Positions 51,093 through 62,303 of a DNA stretch of 64,000 nt are shown here, one piece after another. Position 1 is the first letter of the stretch. The number at the start of each line of letters is the position of its first letter. The notes beneath the pieces were generated by a model. The model saw nothing but the letters and a program-made list of their open reading frames with translations, was not told where the DNA came from and did no database searches. The position numbers were made by a program, and so were the translations under genes. The DNA comes from Panagrolaimus kolymaensis (lineage: Eukaryota; Nematoda; Chromadorea; Rhabditida; Panagrolaimidae): positions 5,890,001 to 5,954,000 of the forward strand of contig JAJQJQ010000009.1 in assembly GCA_028622995.1 (NCBI GenBank). The letters are read 5' to 3'.

Positions 51093-51913
51093 TCTGAAAT
51101 CAAGAAAATGTTAGAAAAATAAAAAAACAGTTGACAGACACGAAACAGAAAGAGAAGAAGAAGAAAAACAAGGAATTCAATGAAGTAAAAATAAAATTTG
51201 TGTAAAAGGGATGAACGCCAAAGAATGAAGCATCGAGAAGTTTTACCTAAATTTTGCATACTTTTTTTCTTCTTCACAAATTTTTTTCTGTTATTTCTCT
51301 CAACGTCGAAGAAAGCTGCTAATAAAGTTGTTTGATTTTTAATCAAAAAGTCAATTACAACATTCATACCATTTTTTCGATTACATTTTGTAACAAATCT
51401 TCTTATTTGAGATAAAGTGATTAATTTTCTGCTATGGTTTGCTTTTGAAATTGATATCTCTCCCTTTTCACCCATGCTTTTTTATCAAAAGTTTGAAATT
51501 ATATTATTTTTCTTTTAACGGCTCCTCTCTTTTTTGATTATGATGACACATACTTGTTTGTTATTTAACCACTTTCATGTTGTTCATTTTATAAACCATA
51601 TATGGAAATATTAAGAAATTTGTTTGTTAGCTTTTTAAAATCATTTAATTGGAAGCAACAAAAATTTGGAAATTGCTTTAAATTGAATCCACGCTTTTTA
51701 ATGATTCATTTTTATTTGTATTTGAACGGTTAGACAAACAATTAAAACACTAGCAACAATGGCTCCTCTTTTTTAAATTTTTTTTCAATAATGCTGACAT
51801 TTTTCTTTTTCCATTTTTTTGACCCTGCGATATTTTAACAAAAAATTAAAAATCAAAAAACGCATACAATGGAAGTGGAAAACGTGTGTGTTTGGGCTTT
51901 AAAAAAAGTAAAT
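51093..51913. other. Intergenic region
   Basis: AT-rich spacer between two minus-strand genes. An ATG-led frame on the minus strand (51475 downwards, about 80 codons) ends in a gtaaaa donor, but splicing it to the carrier exon would be out of frame. It is therefore at best an upstream frame in a leader and is not called. Confidence 0.4.
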
Positions 51914-52763
51914 CTAACATGTTTGAGCTGAAGCATAATATGGAGGAGGTGGAGGAAAAGCGGATACGATATCAAATTCTGGTGGAGAAATTGAATAAAC
52001 TTTTCTGGGTTGTATGCCACTGCTATCACCAATGGAAGAATGAAGTTTGCGAGTTTTACAATGAAGATGAAAACTAATAACCATAAATATTAAATTGTTG
52101 AAAAGGGATGCAAGGGATTGGAAAATTAATCGGCGATTTAGGTACTGAAATGAATAATTTTTTTTAAGGAAGAAATTAATAATTTGTAAAACTTACATCA
52201 ACCATGTTTGATTCTGTGCAATTTTGTGAATTCCAACCATTTCCCAATGTATAAAGGGCTATGGTAATCACGGAAAGAAGTGATGTTACTGTAGCAAAAC
52301 TGAAACCCTTATATTATAGTTAGCAATCATAACCCCAAAAATGTATTATTACTCACATAGCTACCGTAACATACACATGTGAATCAAACAAAGCATCTTT
52401 AAAATAATATCCTCCAATAAAGATTAAAGTAAAAATTAAAATTATGCCAAAATAAAATGCATTTGAATCAGCAATAAAATCAATTACTTCCATAGTTGTT
52501 GAACAACTTGCTTGATTATGATTTTTTTCATCCCATTTTAATTCCATAGATTTCCATTGAGAATCAAAATAAAGATATAAAGAAAAAAATATTAAACAAT
52601 TTAAAGCATAAATACTTAAAACCATTAATTTTCCAATTTTTGTTTGCCATTTTTGTTGTGGATCAAATTTTGCTGTTGTTGAATTAATAAAATTTGATGG
52701 TCGTCTTCGAATATTCATCATTATTTTATGATGATGAGGAATTGTTGGAGTTGATTTAATCAT
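51914..52763 (-). CDS. Four-transmembrane protein with proline-tyrosine tail
   Basis: Exons 52763-52357, 52299-52197 and 52144-51914 join in phase to give 246 residues. Four hydrophobic segments are visible: LMVLSIYALNCLIFFSLYLY, AFYFGIILIFTLIFIGGYYF, one across the exon 1/2 junction (ATVTSLLSVITIALYTL) and LIFQSLASLFNNLIFMVISF. The loop between TM1 and TM2 has one cysteine and that between TM3 and TM4 has a TGNGWNSQNCTES-like glycosylated stretch (NCT). The cytoplasmic tail ends FPPPPPYYASAQTC, containing a PPxY motif that could bind WW-domain ubiquitin ligases. I do not recognise the family. It resembles a claudin/MARVEL-sized tetraspan in layout only. An upstream in-frame TTG makes ATG 52763 the best start. 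Confidence 0.72.
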
Positions 52764-53573
52764 TTTATATATAAACCGTAAATACAAAAAAATAAGGATG
52801 AATCATTAAAAAAATAAAACAAATCAAGCAAAAATAGTTTCTCACGAAAAAATAATAATTGTTTATTGTTGCTTCAAGCTTCAAAGTTTCTTTTTTTGGT
52901 GTTTTACACTGCTGATTGACGTTGATTTTGGTGTTGAATCAGAGCGTTTTTTTCCTTAACAGCTTTACTTTTTTTTAAATTATATTTTCTTACAACATTA
53001 TTACTAAAAAAATAAATTTGCTGGATTTTAGGAAAAATAATACCGCTCAACGGTTTTTTTTCCTATTGAAATGAAGTAAAAAAAATGGAGGAATGTTTTT
53101 TTCAAGTAGAAAATTTGATGCTTTTTTCGCTGCAGCAGCTGGCTAAACTCTTCCGGGGTTAAAGCGAGAAAAATATGGAAGAGTGTAAGTTTGTACACAA
53201 AAATGGATGGATGGAAAGTGCTGCTGCTTCTTTTGAAATCGTTTGAAACGACAATGCAAAAAATAAAATAAAAGACTAATATCAAAGTAAAGCATCAAAG
53301 CTTGAAAGAAGAAGAAAATAGCTCCATTTTTTTTTGAAAAAAAAAATATTTTTAAGCTTCGCTTTGAAGGATGGAATGCCTTTATTTAAGAAGCTTTTAT
53401 AGTCCCAAGAGATTTGAACTAGCAAAAAATGCATATGTTAAAGAACTATCTTCAAAAAAAAAATGTACTGATAGTGTTGTGACAACCGTAAACTCATGTC
53501 AACTTGATATCTCTGACTTCAGGCTCATGTAGGCAGCTTTTAAAGTAAACTTATTCTAAATTTAACACCAATT

Positions 53574-53772
53574 TTAAAGGGACATAGCTATTTCATGCCT
53601 TTTCGAAAATTTCGATACTGGGGCTGATAGGAACAGTTGGGGCGGCGCGTGTTTGAATTACCGTGCACTTTCTGTCTTACACGGTAATTCAAACACGCGC
53701 CTTACCAAGTGTAACTTTCAGTGCCCGCAAACGAAATTTCAAAAAAGGCATGAAATAGCTATGTCCCTTTAA
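53574..53772. mobile_element. Foldback MITE-like element bounded by TTAA
   Basis: A 199-base sequence is almost fully self-complementary. The outer arms begin TTAAAGGGACATAGCTATTT and stay paired for about 30 perfect and then about 10 imperfect bases; the right end is the exact inverse. An inner pair of 22-base arms (53644-53665 and 53680-53701) is perfect. There is no open reading frame. TTAA at both edges is the target preferred by piggyBac-type transposons, so a non-autonomous DNA element is likely. The autonomous source is not in the window. Confidence 0.75.
53644..53701. repeat. Inner perfect inverted repeat of the foldback element
   Basis: Two 22-base arms, GGCGCGTGTTTGAATTACCGTG and its exact reverse complement, are separated by a 14-base loop. 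The arms are much more GC-rich than the surrounding DNA and could form a stable cruciform or hairpin. Confidence 0.85.
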
Positions 53773-54465
53773 TAACCATTTTCTTGATAAAGCGTTTTAA
53801 AAAAACAAGAAACGGAATCTCAAGTCCGTACATTAGAATTAGAAGTCGAAAAAAAAAGAATATATGTTTCTTGCTGGATTACAAAAAAAGCATTATCATC
53901 GTCTTCCCTTGTTTGTCAAGAAAATGGAGAGGCAGGCATGTATTAATTTTTCTTGACAAATAATAATGAATTATTTTTAAAGCTATCAATATTCATTAAC
54001 CGTACACATTTTCTTATTTCGCACTTTACAATTAAAATATTTTTAATTTGGAAGATACATATATATATCATAGTTAAATTTACAAATTACATGTTTGTTA
54101 TTTTTCTATCATTGAAGAAGAATAAAGATTTTTTTACTATTAGTAACTTATAAAAAAGATTTGAAAGTAAAAAAACAACATCTGAATTCGGTCCAAATTT
54201 AACAAAATAAATTACAGAAAATAACAGATCTTTACAGAAATATAAGAAAAACAAAATAATCAAAAAATTAAAAAAAAAGCGTTATCGTTTTTAAAAAAAC
54301 TATTCTTCCAGCGATTGGAAACTGTAGCTTTCTTCAACAAAAATAAATTTTTGCTTTTCATTACAAACTTCTGTTTCATTTTTTCGCGCCGCTTCTTTAC
54401 TTTATTATCGTCATTGTTATTTTTGCGTTTATAGCTTTCACATTTTAGCTCATTTCTTGTTCATC

Positions 54466-55504
54466 ATGTCGTCAAATCAACAATCTGCTGGTAATATCTC
54501 TGTGGGTTATTTTGCTCATTGCTTATGTTAACTTGGATGTAACAATTTTATTTTTAGGATAGACATTCACCTTTGATTCTAATGGTCGTTAAGCTAAACG
54601 ATGAAGGAATTGAATGTATGAACGCTGCAAAATTCAATGAAGCGTTCGAAAAGTTTGACCAAGCAATTGCATTGTATCCTTCTCCTGTCTTCTATTGTAA
54701 TCGTGCTGATGTCTATGGTAGTTGTAAACAGTATGATGAAGCCATTAATGTTAGAATATATTGTTTGTGTTTCTATAAATTAAATGTATTATTTCAGGAT
54801 TATCGTGCAGCTATTCACCTTGATCCAAATTTTGATAAAGCTTATTGTAATATGGGCTTAATATTTTCTTTACAAGATCGATACAATGAAGCAATTGAAG
54901 CTTACAAGAAAGCTATTGAACTTAGTCCTGAAAAAATGAAATACCAGAAAGGTCTTGATTCTGCTGAAGAAGGGTTTGTCGATGTAAGTTTATGTTCAAT
55001 TGGCTCACTTTAACATTCATTGTTCTTTTTTTAGTTTAAACAAAGATCATCGATCTCTAAACCCGAAGTTATTGAAAAAGCTAATGCTCTCAAGGAAGAA
55101 GGAAATCAACATTTGAAAGCCTCAAAATTCAAAGAATCAATTGATAAATACACTCAAGCCATTGCATTGAACCGTGATCCAATCTTTTTATGTAATCGTG
55201 CTGTTGCTCATTGTGGTCTCCAACAATATAATGAAGCACTACAAGTGAGTATACCTTTTTGCTTCATTTTTGTGGTTAATTTGCTATAAATTTGCTTTAG
55301 GATTGCACCAATGCTATTTTCCTTGATAACAATTATGCTAAAGCTTATGGACGTATGGGATTCATTATGTCTGGTCAAGGTTCTCACGTTCTTTCTGCCA
55401 AATTGTATAAAAAAGCTCTTCAATTGGATCCTGACAATGTATATTACAAAGAAAATCTTGCACTCGCTGAAGCAAAAATTCGTGAAGCTGATCAACAACC
55501 ATAA
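54466..55504 (+). CDS. SGT-like co-chaperone with duplicated TPR domain
   Basis: Exons 54466-54501, 54558-54749, 54798-54983, 55035-55244 and 55301-55504 give 275 residues, with every intron in phase 0. The start is uncertain: the first exon needs a weak gtgggt donor (the stronger gtaata breaks the frame), and an in-frame ATG exists at 54582. The protein is two copies of a three-TPR block. Block 1 has NDEGIECMNAAKFNEAFEKF and ends ELSPEKMKYQ. Block 2 has KEEGNQHLKASKFKESIDKY, AKAYGRMGF and ends QLDPDNVYYKENLALAEAKI, close to SGTA. TPR domains of this type bind the C-terminal EEVD of Hsp70/Hsp90. The usual SGTA N-terminal dimerisation domain and Gln-rich C-terminus are both missing. A 3' splice site lies 17 bases before ATG 54466. 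Confidence 0.88.
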
Positions 55505-55667
55505 AACTTTTTTTTTGAGCCTATTTTCTTTAATGTTTCCATCGGTTTTTCTATGTTTTGATTGTTTTTGATGTGAGCATTTTTTATTTTGTTAATTTGT
55601 CATGTTCTTTTTGTTGTAAACCTTTGAGGTTAGCTTTTTCGTTTAAAGTCTCATTTTTTACTTTTAT

Positions 55668-55673
55668 AATAAA
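55668..55673 (+). terminator. AATAAA polyadenylation signal of TPR gene
   Basis: A canonical hexamer lies 163 bases after the TPR stop codon, in a T-rich 3' region. Confidence 0.5.
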
Positions 55674-56262
55674 GTTTTATAATCAATTTCGTTGTCCATT
55701 AACACGAAAAAATACTTTCATGTACATATCTGTATGTTTAAAATTTTTTATTATATTAAACACCATATTTCCGTTCATTTTTCTCTAACCTTCATTCATT
55801 CTTGTTTGTTATAGTATAGTATCCTTTTACCAGACTTTTAACATCATTGAATTGCAAAAAATTAATAAAATTTAATTTATTATGCCGTCTTAATAAATAT
55901 TTACCTTTTCTTTTTTTGACTAATTTTTCCAATCTTCTGATACATGTGTCTTCAATTCCATTAGCAGCGAATAATTCAAACTCAGCTGAAGGCAATGAAG
56001 ATGTTCTTATTGAAGGGTATATTTAGCACAAGAAACTACATAACAAAATTCAAACTTTAAAAATAATTTGTTTTTCACATATTCTGCTTTTTCTTATTCA
56101 TAAAATATTTGTTTGTTTTTTTGTTCCCGTCAAGAAAAGCTTCGCTTTTTTTATTTGGTTGTTCTTGTTTTTTATCGAACATCCGAAAATGAAATAAATA
56201 CTTATATTTATAGTTTTGCTAAAAAATCTTTAATATTTTTAATTTTACAGGTAATAGTAATC
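55674..56262. other. Intergenic region with coding-like remnant
   Basis: The spacer between the TPR and IDH genes. Around 55890-56030 both strands stay open with non-repetitive composition (minus strand PSAEFELFAANGIEDTC), but no ATG-led, properly spliced model could be built. It may be an unrecognised exon or a remnant. Confidence 0.35.
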
Positions 56263-57637
56263 ATGACATTCCATCGCGGTGCACGATTCTTAGGAGTTAT
56301 AGTTCCCCGTCGATCTATCAATATTCATGCAACCGAAGATATGATGCGTTTCCGCTCCAAAGTCATTCAAAACCCCAATGTTAGTTTTTATACTTAAATA
56401 ATATATTCTTTTTATAATTAATTTAAAGGCAAAACTTGCTCGCTATGGCGGTCGCCAAACTGTGACTGCATTACCCGGGGATGGAATTGGACCAGAGATG
56501 CTTGAACATGTAACAAAAATATTCACATTTGCTCAAGTCCCAGTTGACTTTGAAACCATTAATATTGGTCCAAGTGAAGCAGATTTAGATAATGCACTTG
56601 TTTCAGTTAAACGTAATGGTGTCGCCCTTAAAGTTTGTTTTAAATTCAACAATCCTTTTATACTTCAATTTTCTTTAGGGCAACATTGAAACAAAATTCG
56701 ATGACCCAACTTTCAAATCAAGAAACATGGAAATTCGTCGTCGACTTGATTTATATGCCAATGTTCTTAATGCTGCTACCATTCCATCGATTGCTTCTCG
56801 GCATAAAGGCATTGATATAGTTATGATTCGTGAAAATACTGAAGGAGAATATAGTGGATTGGAACATGAAAGTGCTAAAGGTGTTGTTGAAAGCTTAAAG
56901 GTAGCTTATTTTGCATATTTATTGTTTTTAAAAAATGCATTTTGGCTTTAGATTTGCACTAAAGAAAAGATGGAACGTATATGTCGATATGCTTTTGATT
57001 ATGCCATGCGTTATGATCGAAAGAAAGTCACCGCTGTTCATAAAGCTAATATTCAAAAACTTGGCGATGGTTTATTCCTTAAAATTGCTGGTGATATTGC
57101 TCAAAAAGAATATCCTGAAATTAATTTTTCTGCTATGATTGTTGATAATGCTTCTGTGAGTAACACAGTTATCCATAATTTTGTTCATTGGTGTCTTTTT
57201 TTCAGATGCAACTTGTTAGCCGCCCTCAACAATTTTCTGGCCAAATTATGCTTATGCCTAATTTATATGGTAATATTATTTCCAATATTGCTTGTGGATT
57301 AGTTGGTGGACCCGGGCTTGTTTCGGGAATGAATTTCGGCAAACATTATGCTGTATTTGAAACTGCCACACGTAACACTGGCACCAGCCTTGCTGGAAAA
57401 GATATCGCAAACCCCACTGCTTTCATTCGAGCTTCATGCGATATGCTCAAATATCTTGGATATAATGAATATTCTGATTTGCTTTGTGATGGCCTTTACA
57501 AAACTCTCACTGTTCAAAGAGTTCATACTCAAGATATTGGTGGAAGTGCAAAAGCTTCTGAACTTGTTACTTCAATGCTTGAAAATGTTGAAAAAATTCT
57601 TGATACCAATATCTTCCGTGTTCGCTCTCGAGTTTAA
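56263..57637 (+). CDS. IDH3G: NAD-dependent isocitrate dehydrogenase, regulatory (gamma/beta-type) subunit, mitochondrial
   Basis: Exons 56263-56379, 56429-56632, 56679-56900, 56952-57155 and 57206-57637, all phase 0, give 392 residues. A 3' splice site 12 bases before the ATG suggests trans-splicing. The basic N-terminus ([18 protein letters not shown]) fits a mitochondrial presequence. The mature part begins [19 protein letters not shown]. The motifs VALKGNIET, [12 protein letters not shown] [47 protein letters not shown] and VSRPQQF identify the IDH3 family. The VPVDFE and [10 protein letters not shown] blocks match gamma/beta rather than the catalytic alpha subunit. As part of the IDH3 heteromer it helps oxidise isocitrate to 2-oxoglutarate in the citric acid cycle and takes part in allosteric control. 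Beta versus gamma cannot be settled by eye. Confidence 0.92.
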
Positions 57638-57777
57638 CTAATTCATTCGGCGTTATTAGATTAGAATTTTATAAAAATATTTTCTTTATTTTTTATGTCT
57701 TTTTTTTACTATCTGCAACTTTTGGCTCTTACAACTATTTTCCCAGTTATTTTCGTTTTATTGATTATTTTAGAAAG

Positions 57778-57783
57778 AATAAA
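57778..57783 (+). terminator. AATAAA polyadenylation signal of IDH3 gene
   Basis: A canonical hexamer 141 bases after the IDH3 stop, in the 301-base gap to the convergent SLC46-like gene. Confidence 0.45.
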
Positions 57784-57938
57784 AATTAGTTAGTACTGTA
57801 TTTATTGTCAATTTTGTAATTCATATTGAAAAATAGATATAAACAAAAGGAGATCATAGTTCAAAATTATGCAAATAAATTTCATTTTCACACAAAAAAG
57901 TTCAAACCGTATTTTTGATAGAATTAAATATAAGTTAA

Positions 57939-59646
57939 TTAACTCGTCGTGGATGTTGCTGCTGAATTTAATGTAGTACTTTCCGATTGCGAAGCGTTTG
58001 TACTTCGATGTACATTTCTGAAAGAAATTTTAATGTTTAAATTTTAAAAGTAAAGTAACTTACATCAATAACCCCAATGGCAAAAGAAGTGATACAGCAA
58101 CCGCGATAAAAACAGTCCCAGAAAAGAAACTCAACGTTAAAGGATAAAGTCCATTAAAAACAAGTGTCGCAATGATGGACGTGACTCCTTCGATTAAAGC
58201 AATCAAAGAAAACAACTTTCCTAAACGATAAGGATTTTATGCTTTTGCTTCTCAAATAATTTGTTTTGAAATATACGTACCTTGTTCAGCGTATGTTACA
58301 AAATTACTCGAACTTGCTCTTAACCCAGTTGAAACAAATCGATTGAATGTCATTGGAATGATTGCTAAATAAGCCCACCAACTTGCAAATAAAAATGCAA
58401 ACATAAAAAGGAATATTATTTTTGTTATTAAACCATAAATTGAAAGTGAAATATCCGTAAAGCCATATCGATGAAGGAAAGGATAAACGAGTAAAATGGC
58501 AAGACTATTGAAAGCACTGCTGAGGCCATTAAACCACCCATATGGTTTATCAGACCATGAAAGTTTATATCGAAGAAATGAATACATGATATCTGTGATT
58601 CCAGCATAAACCAACATTTCAAAAGATAAAGCAATAAGAATAAATGAAAGAACTTTGAAGCATGCTTTGTTACGATAGCTAAGAATAAATTGAAATACTT
58701 CATTGAAACGGGAAAATATAGTTTTGTTGGATTCATTTTCATCTAAATCTATGAAGTACAGACAGAAATAATATATAAATAACCTACCTTGTGACTCTAA
58801 TTCTTTGGCAAAAATAATTATATAAAAGTATCCAAGGACATGCATGACCATAAGAATAAGGAAATAATAACTATACCCAACATATCTAGAAATATATTTT
58901 TCAATAAAAAGAGGTATTAAATAAGTAGACAAACCCTTTAAGAACACCAGACAAAGCATATCCTAAAGTACTTCCTAATCCTATAGCCCCTTCAAAAGCT
59001 GCAACTCTTTCACTTCTCATTTCTTCTGATGTTGTTTTTATATTGTAAGACAACAACGTTCCTATAAAATATATTATCAGTAACATTAAACCCGATATGG
59101 CAAACCTATGATTGCAGTATATCCACCACATATTCCAAAAATAATATCACTAATCATAAGATAATATGGGTTTGCATCCACTTTAACCGTTTGAATAAGA
59201 TAATTTACATCTCCAATAATTAAACCAGCAAATGGAATCAACATTGAAACTTTAGCATTCCATGAATCGCTCACTTAAAAAGTTGCATTTTAATTTTAAA
59301 GGTTCATTTGCTCTTTAGACTTACATGATCCTAATAATAAAGCTGTAAAAATGGAAGGAACTAATAAGCAAAAAGATGAAATTAAGAATAAGTGATTTGC
59401 ATCCGCTTGCAGCACTTTGTCATCATAAATTTCACTAATATTTGTACAATCAAAGAATTCTCCCTGAAAATTAAACTATCTCTCCCCAGGCTTCTAAGTA
59501 AATGGACAACTTACATAACGAGATACACAAGATTTTTCATATAATAATGATTGAAAAACTGGGAATTTCATAAACGAGGAGCACATATAAAAGAATAAAG
59601 CTGGTTCCATCCCAATAGCTGAGAAATATCTTTTAAATTTATCCAT
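57939..59646 (-). CDS. SLC46-family (proton-coupled folate transporter-like) MFS transporter
   Basis: Eight exons (59646-59515, 59463-59325, 59273-59106, 59061-58935, 58885-58788, 58748-58281, 58220-58064, 58017-57939) join in phase to give 455 residues, the usual size for SLC46. About twelve membrane segments are visible. MEPALFFYM at the N-terminus and a cysteine pair in the first long loop fit SLC46 proteins. GSLSDSWNAK is the MFS loop 2-3 motif in modified form. The central loop between TM6 and TM7 is charged (KELESQDLDENESNK). The C-terminus is Ser/Thr-rich. SLC46A1 takes up folate with protons and A2/A3 move other small solutes such as muropeptides; the substrate here cannot be told. 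The predicted mature loops lack obvious targeting signals, so plasma or lysosomal membrane is possible. Confidence 0.85.
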
Positions 59647-60094
59647 CTTCACTCCTTTTTTGGTCTTTCAACCAAATTCATCAATCTGATTTTTAACAGA
59701 CTGACTTTTACTACTTTTTTCTTTGCTTATCTTTTAAAGAAATAATATAAGCAAGAACAATCAATCGTTAAAAACTTTTTTATAGCTCTGCGCATTTTCT
59801 TGACTGCTCGGTTTTTCACACCATCACTTTCATTTTATTTCATTTTCGCCACCTGATTTATTTCTATATAGGAAATCCTGAATGAGAATGCTTTGACCAT
59901 AAAAAAGGAAGGTCGCTTGCTTGATCATTGCTGCTGCTATCTTTAATTTTATGTTTGCAGTAAGCAAGAAAAATAAATAAATTTCTTTATTTAAAAATTT
60001 AAATTTTTTTATATACACATTTGTTCAAAAAAAGAAGAAAACAAAAATTATGAAGTAAACAAACAATCAAAGTTTTTTTTTGTTTTACTCTTTT
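59647..60094. other. Intergenic spacer
   Basis: A 448-base AT-rich spacer between the 3' end of the acetyl-CoA synthetase gene and the 5' end of the SLC46-like gene, both on the minus strand. No coding signal. Confidence 0.45.
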
Positions 60095-62303
60095 TTATGC
60101 AATCGTTGATGGCCGATTTACCCATAAATCATGAATAACATTTTCATCAGCTAAAGTGCTAATATCCCCAAGATTGGCTTCTTTCTCATCTTCAGCAATT
60201 TTGCGAAGAATTCGTCGAACATTTTTTCCTGATCGAGTTTTAGGTAAACCACTTGGAGCAAATTGAATTACATCTGGCACAGCGATTGGGCCAATCTTTT
60301 TACGTATAATTGCTTTCATTTCATTTACAATTTTATCAGTAAATTTCACATCATCTGGAAGGGTTACAAAAGCATACGGCATTTGTCCTTTAACTTTATG
60401 AGAAGTTGCAACTACAGCTGATTCAACAACGAGAGGATGTGAAGCAATGGAGGCTTCAATTTCGGCGGTGGAAAGTAAATGACCTGAGACATTCATGAGA
60501 TCATCAACTCTTCCAGTAACCCAATAATAATTATCTTCATCTCGCTTAGCTCCATCTCCAGTAAAATAATAGCCAGGATAAGGAGCAAAATAGGTTTTAG
60601 TAAATCTTTCATGATCGCCCCAAATTGTTCGCATCATTCCTGGCCATGCATGATCCACACAAAGAGTGCCTTGTCCAGCACCTCGAATCTTTTTTCCATT
60701 TTCATCCAAAAGTTGTGGAACTACACCAGGAAAATGAAGATTTCCACTATTAGATTGTTGTGGGACAGCTGTATGATGAGCTATAAGTATATGACATCCA
60801 GTTTCGGTTTGCCAATATGTATCTACAATGGCACAAGCTTTTTCACCAACAACTTCATGAAGCCATTTCCATGCGCATGGATTCATTGGTTCACCAACGG
60901 TTCCAATAACTTTGAGCTTGGATCGATCATAATTTTTTACCATATGTTCTGGATGAGCCATCATTGATCGAACTGCTGTGGGAGAAGTATAAAGTTTAGA
61001 AACTTGATGTTTATCAACAATTTTCCAAGTTCTTGAATAATCTGAGAAACTTGGAATTCCTTCGAAAAGCACTGAAGTCATTCCATTGAGTAATGGGCCA
61101 TAAACTGCGTATGTATGACCGGTAATCCATCCACAATCTGCCATACACCAATAAACATCCGTTTCAGGTTGGGCATCAAATGTGATTTGGGTACTATAGT
61201 ATGCACTGGTCATATAGCCTGCATTAGTATGAACAATTCCTTTAGGAGCACCAGTCGAGCCACTAAAAAAAGATTTAATTTTAGTTCCAAAAATGCAAAA
61301 AAAGTTTATTCAAGCTTACGATGTGTATAAAATAAATAATGGATCTTCAGCAGCACACCATTCAACTGGGGCAGCAATATCTTTAGAATCTGCTACAGCA
61401 TAATCAAATTTTTCTTCATCTTTGATAATTGCAATTTGAGAGGAAGTTGATGGTTTGCATGTTGGTGTAACACGTTTGAGATGTTCAAAACAAATTGTTG
61501 ATTCCACAGGGTGATTGATATTTTTGCAAATATTTAATGCATCATCCGCAATATTTTACAAGGGAATATATTTTTCTCCCCGATAAAATCCATCACAAGT
61601 AATAAGCGTTTTAGCACCAGATTGTCGAAGGCGTTCAGCTAAAGCGCTGGAACTGAAACCAGCAAAAACAACAGAATGAATGGCGCCAATTCGAGCACAT
61701 GCAAGCATAGCAATTGGAAGTTCAATAATCATTGGAAGATAAATTCCAACAACATCGCCTTTCTTAACTCCTCGAGATTTTAGAACTCGAGCAAATTCAA
61801 CAACTTTTTCACGCAGTTCTGAATATGTTATGTTTTGATAATCGGCATCTGCGTTGCCTTCCCATTTATAAGCAATTTTATTTCCAATACCTAAAAATAA
61901 TATCAAAATTTAATCATAGCTTTGAGAAAAAAATTTCAGAATTACCCATTAAAATATTTCTTTCAAGACAGTTATATGCAACATTAGTAATGGAACCATC
62001 CATAAATTTAACAAAAACATCGCTCTTTCGATGATCAAAATTGTATTCCAAGCCTTTTCCCGATTTATGTTCAAAATGAAGCTGAGCGGCTATGCTGGTC
62101 CAAAACGCATCTGGATTGGAAATGGATTCATCATAAAGTTGACGATAATGACATGGACCAGGAAATTCTGCATTAAAAGCAAGACTGTCATTTGTCGTGG
62201 TATCCAATATACGTTGAAGTTGAGCTCCACCAAGAATGGAAGCACTTGAATGAATATTGGCTCCACGACTAAATGTTGGCAGAATTCTAAGAGTTTTAAG
62301 CAT
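60095..62303 (-). CDS. ACSS2: Acetyl-CoA synthetase with an in-frame stop codon
   Basis: Exons 62303-61946, 61890-61320 and 61262-60095 join in phase to a frame of 699 codons. Codon 231 (61558-61556) is TAA. The surrounding residues read RGEKYIPL-stop-NIADDALN, where the family has Lys (IPLK). The rest is intact: FPGPCHYRQLYDESISNPDAFW at the N-terminus is split by no break, GAIHSVVFAGFS, the AMP-binding loop YTSGSTGAPKGIVHTNAGYM, DVYWCMADCGWITGHTY, TYWQTETG, YFTGDGAKRDEDNYYWVTGR and the C-terminal catalytic lysine motif LPKTRSGKNVRR. The enzyme makes acetyl-CoA from acetate, ATP and CoA. No intron can remove the stop in frame. A sequencing error, a nonsense allele or a decaying gene are the options. 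The leader (MLKTLRILPTFSRG) looks mitochondrial. Divergent from the SDR gene. Confidence 0.92.
61556..61558 (-). other. In-frame TAA in the acetyl-CoA synthetase frame
   Basis: TAA (plus-strand TTA) at codon 231. The only change needed to restore the family lysine would be the first base of the codon. Downstream protein sequence is conserved for more than 460 codons. Confidence 0.85.

Noticed and set aside
51243..51475. ATG-led frame upstream of the SLC25A32-like gene
   Set aside because: Its only good donor would splice to the carrier exon out of frame and hit a stop after about ten codons; at most an upstream open frame.
54491..54557. gtaata donor as the first intron of the TPR gene
   Set aside because: It joins exon 1 to an immediate stop in either acceptor frame; the weaker gtgggt at 54502 keeps the frame, or translation starts at 54582.
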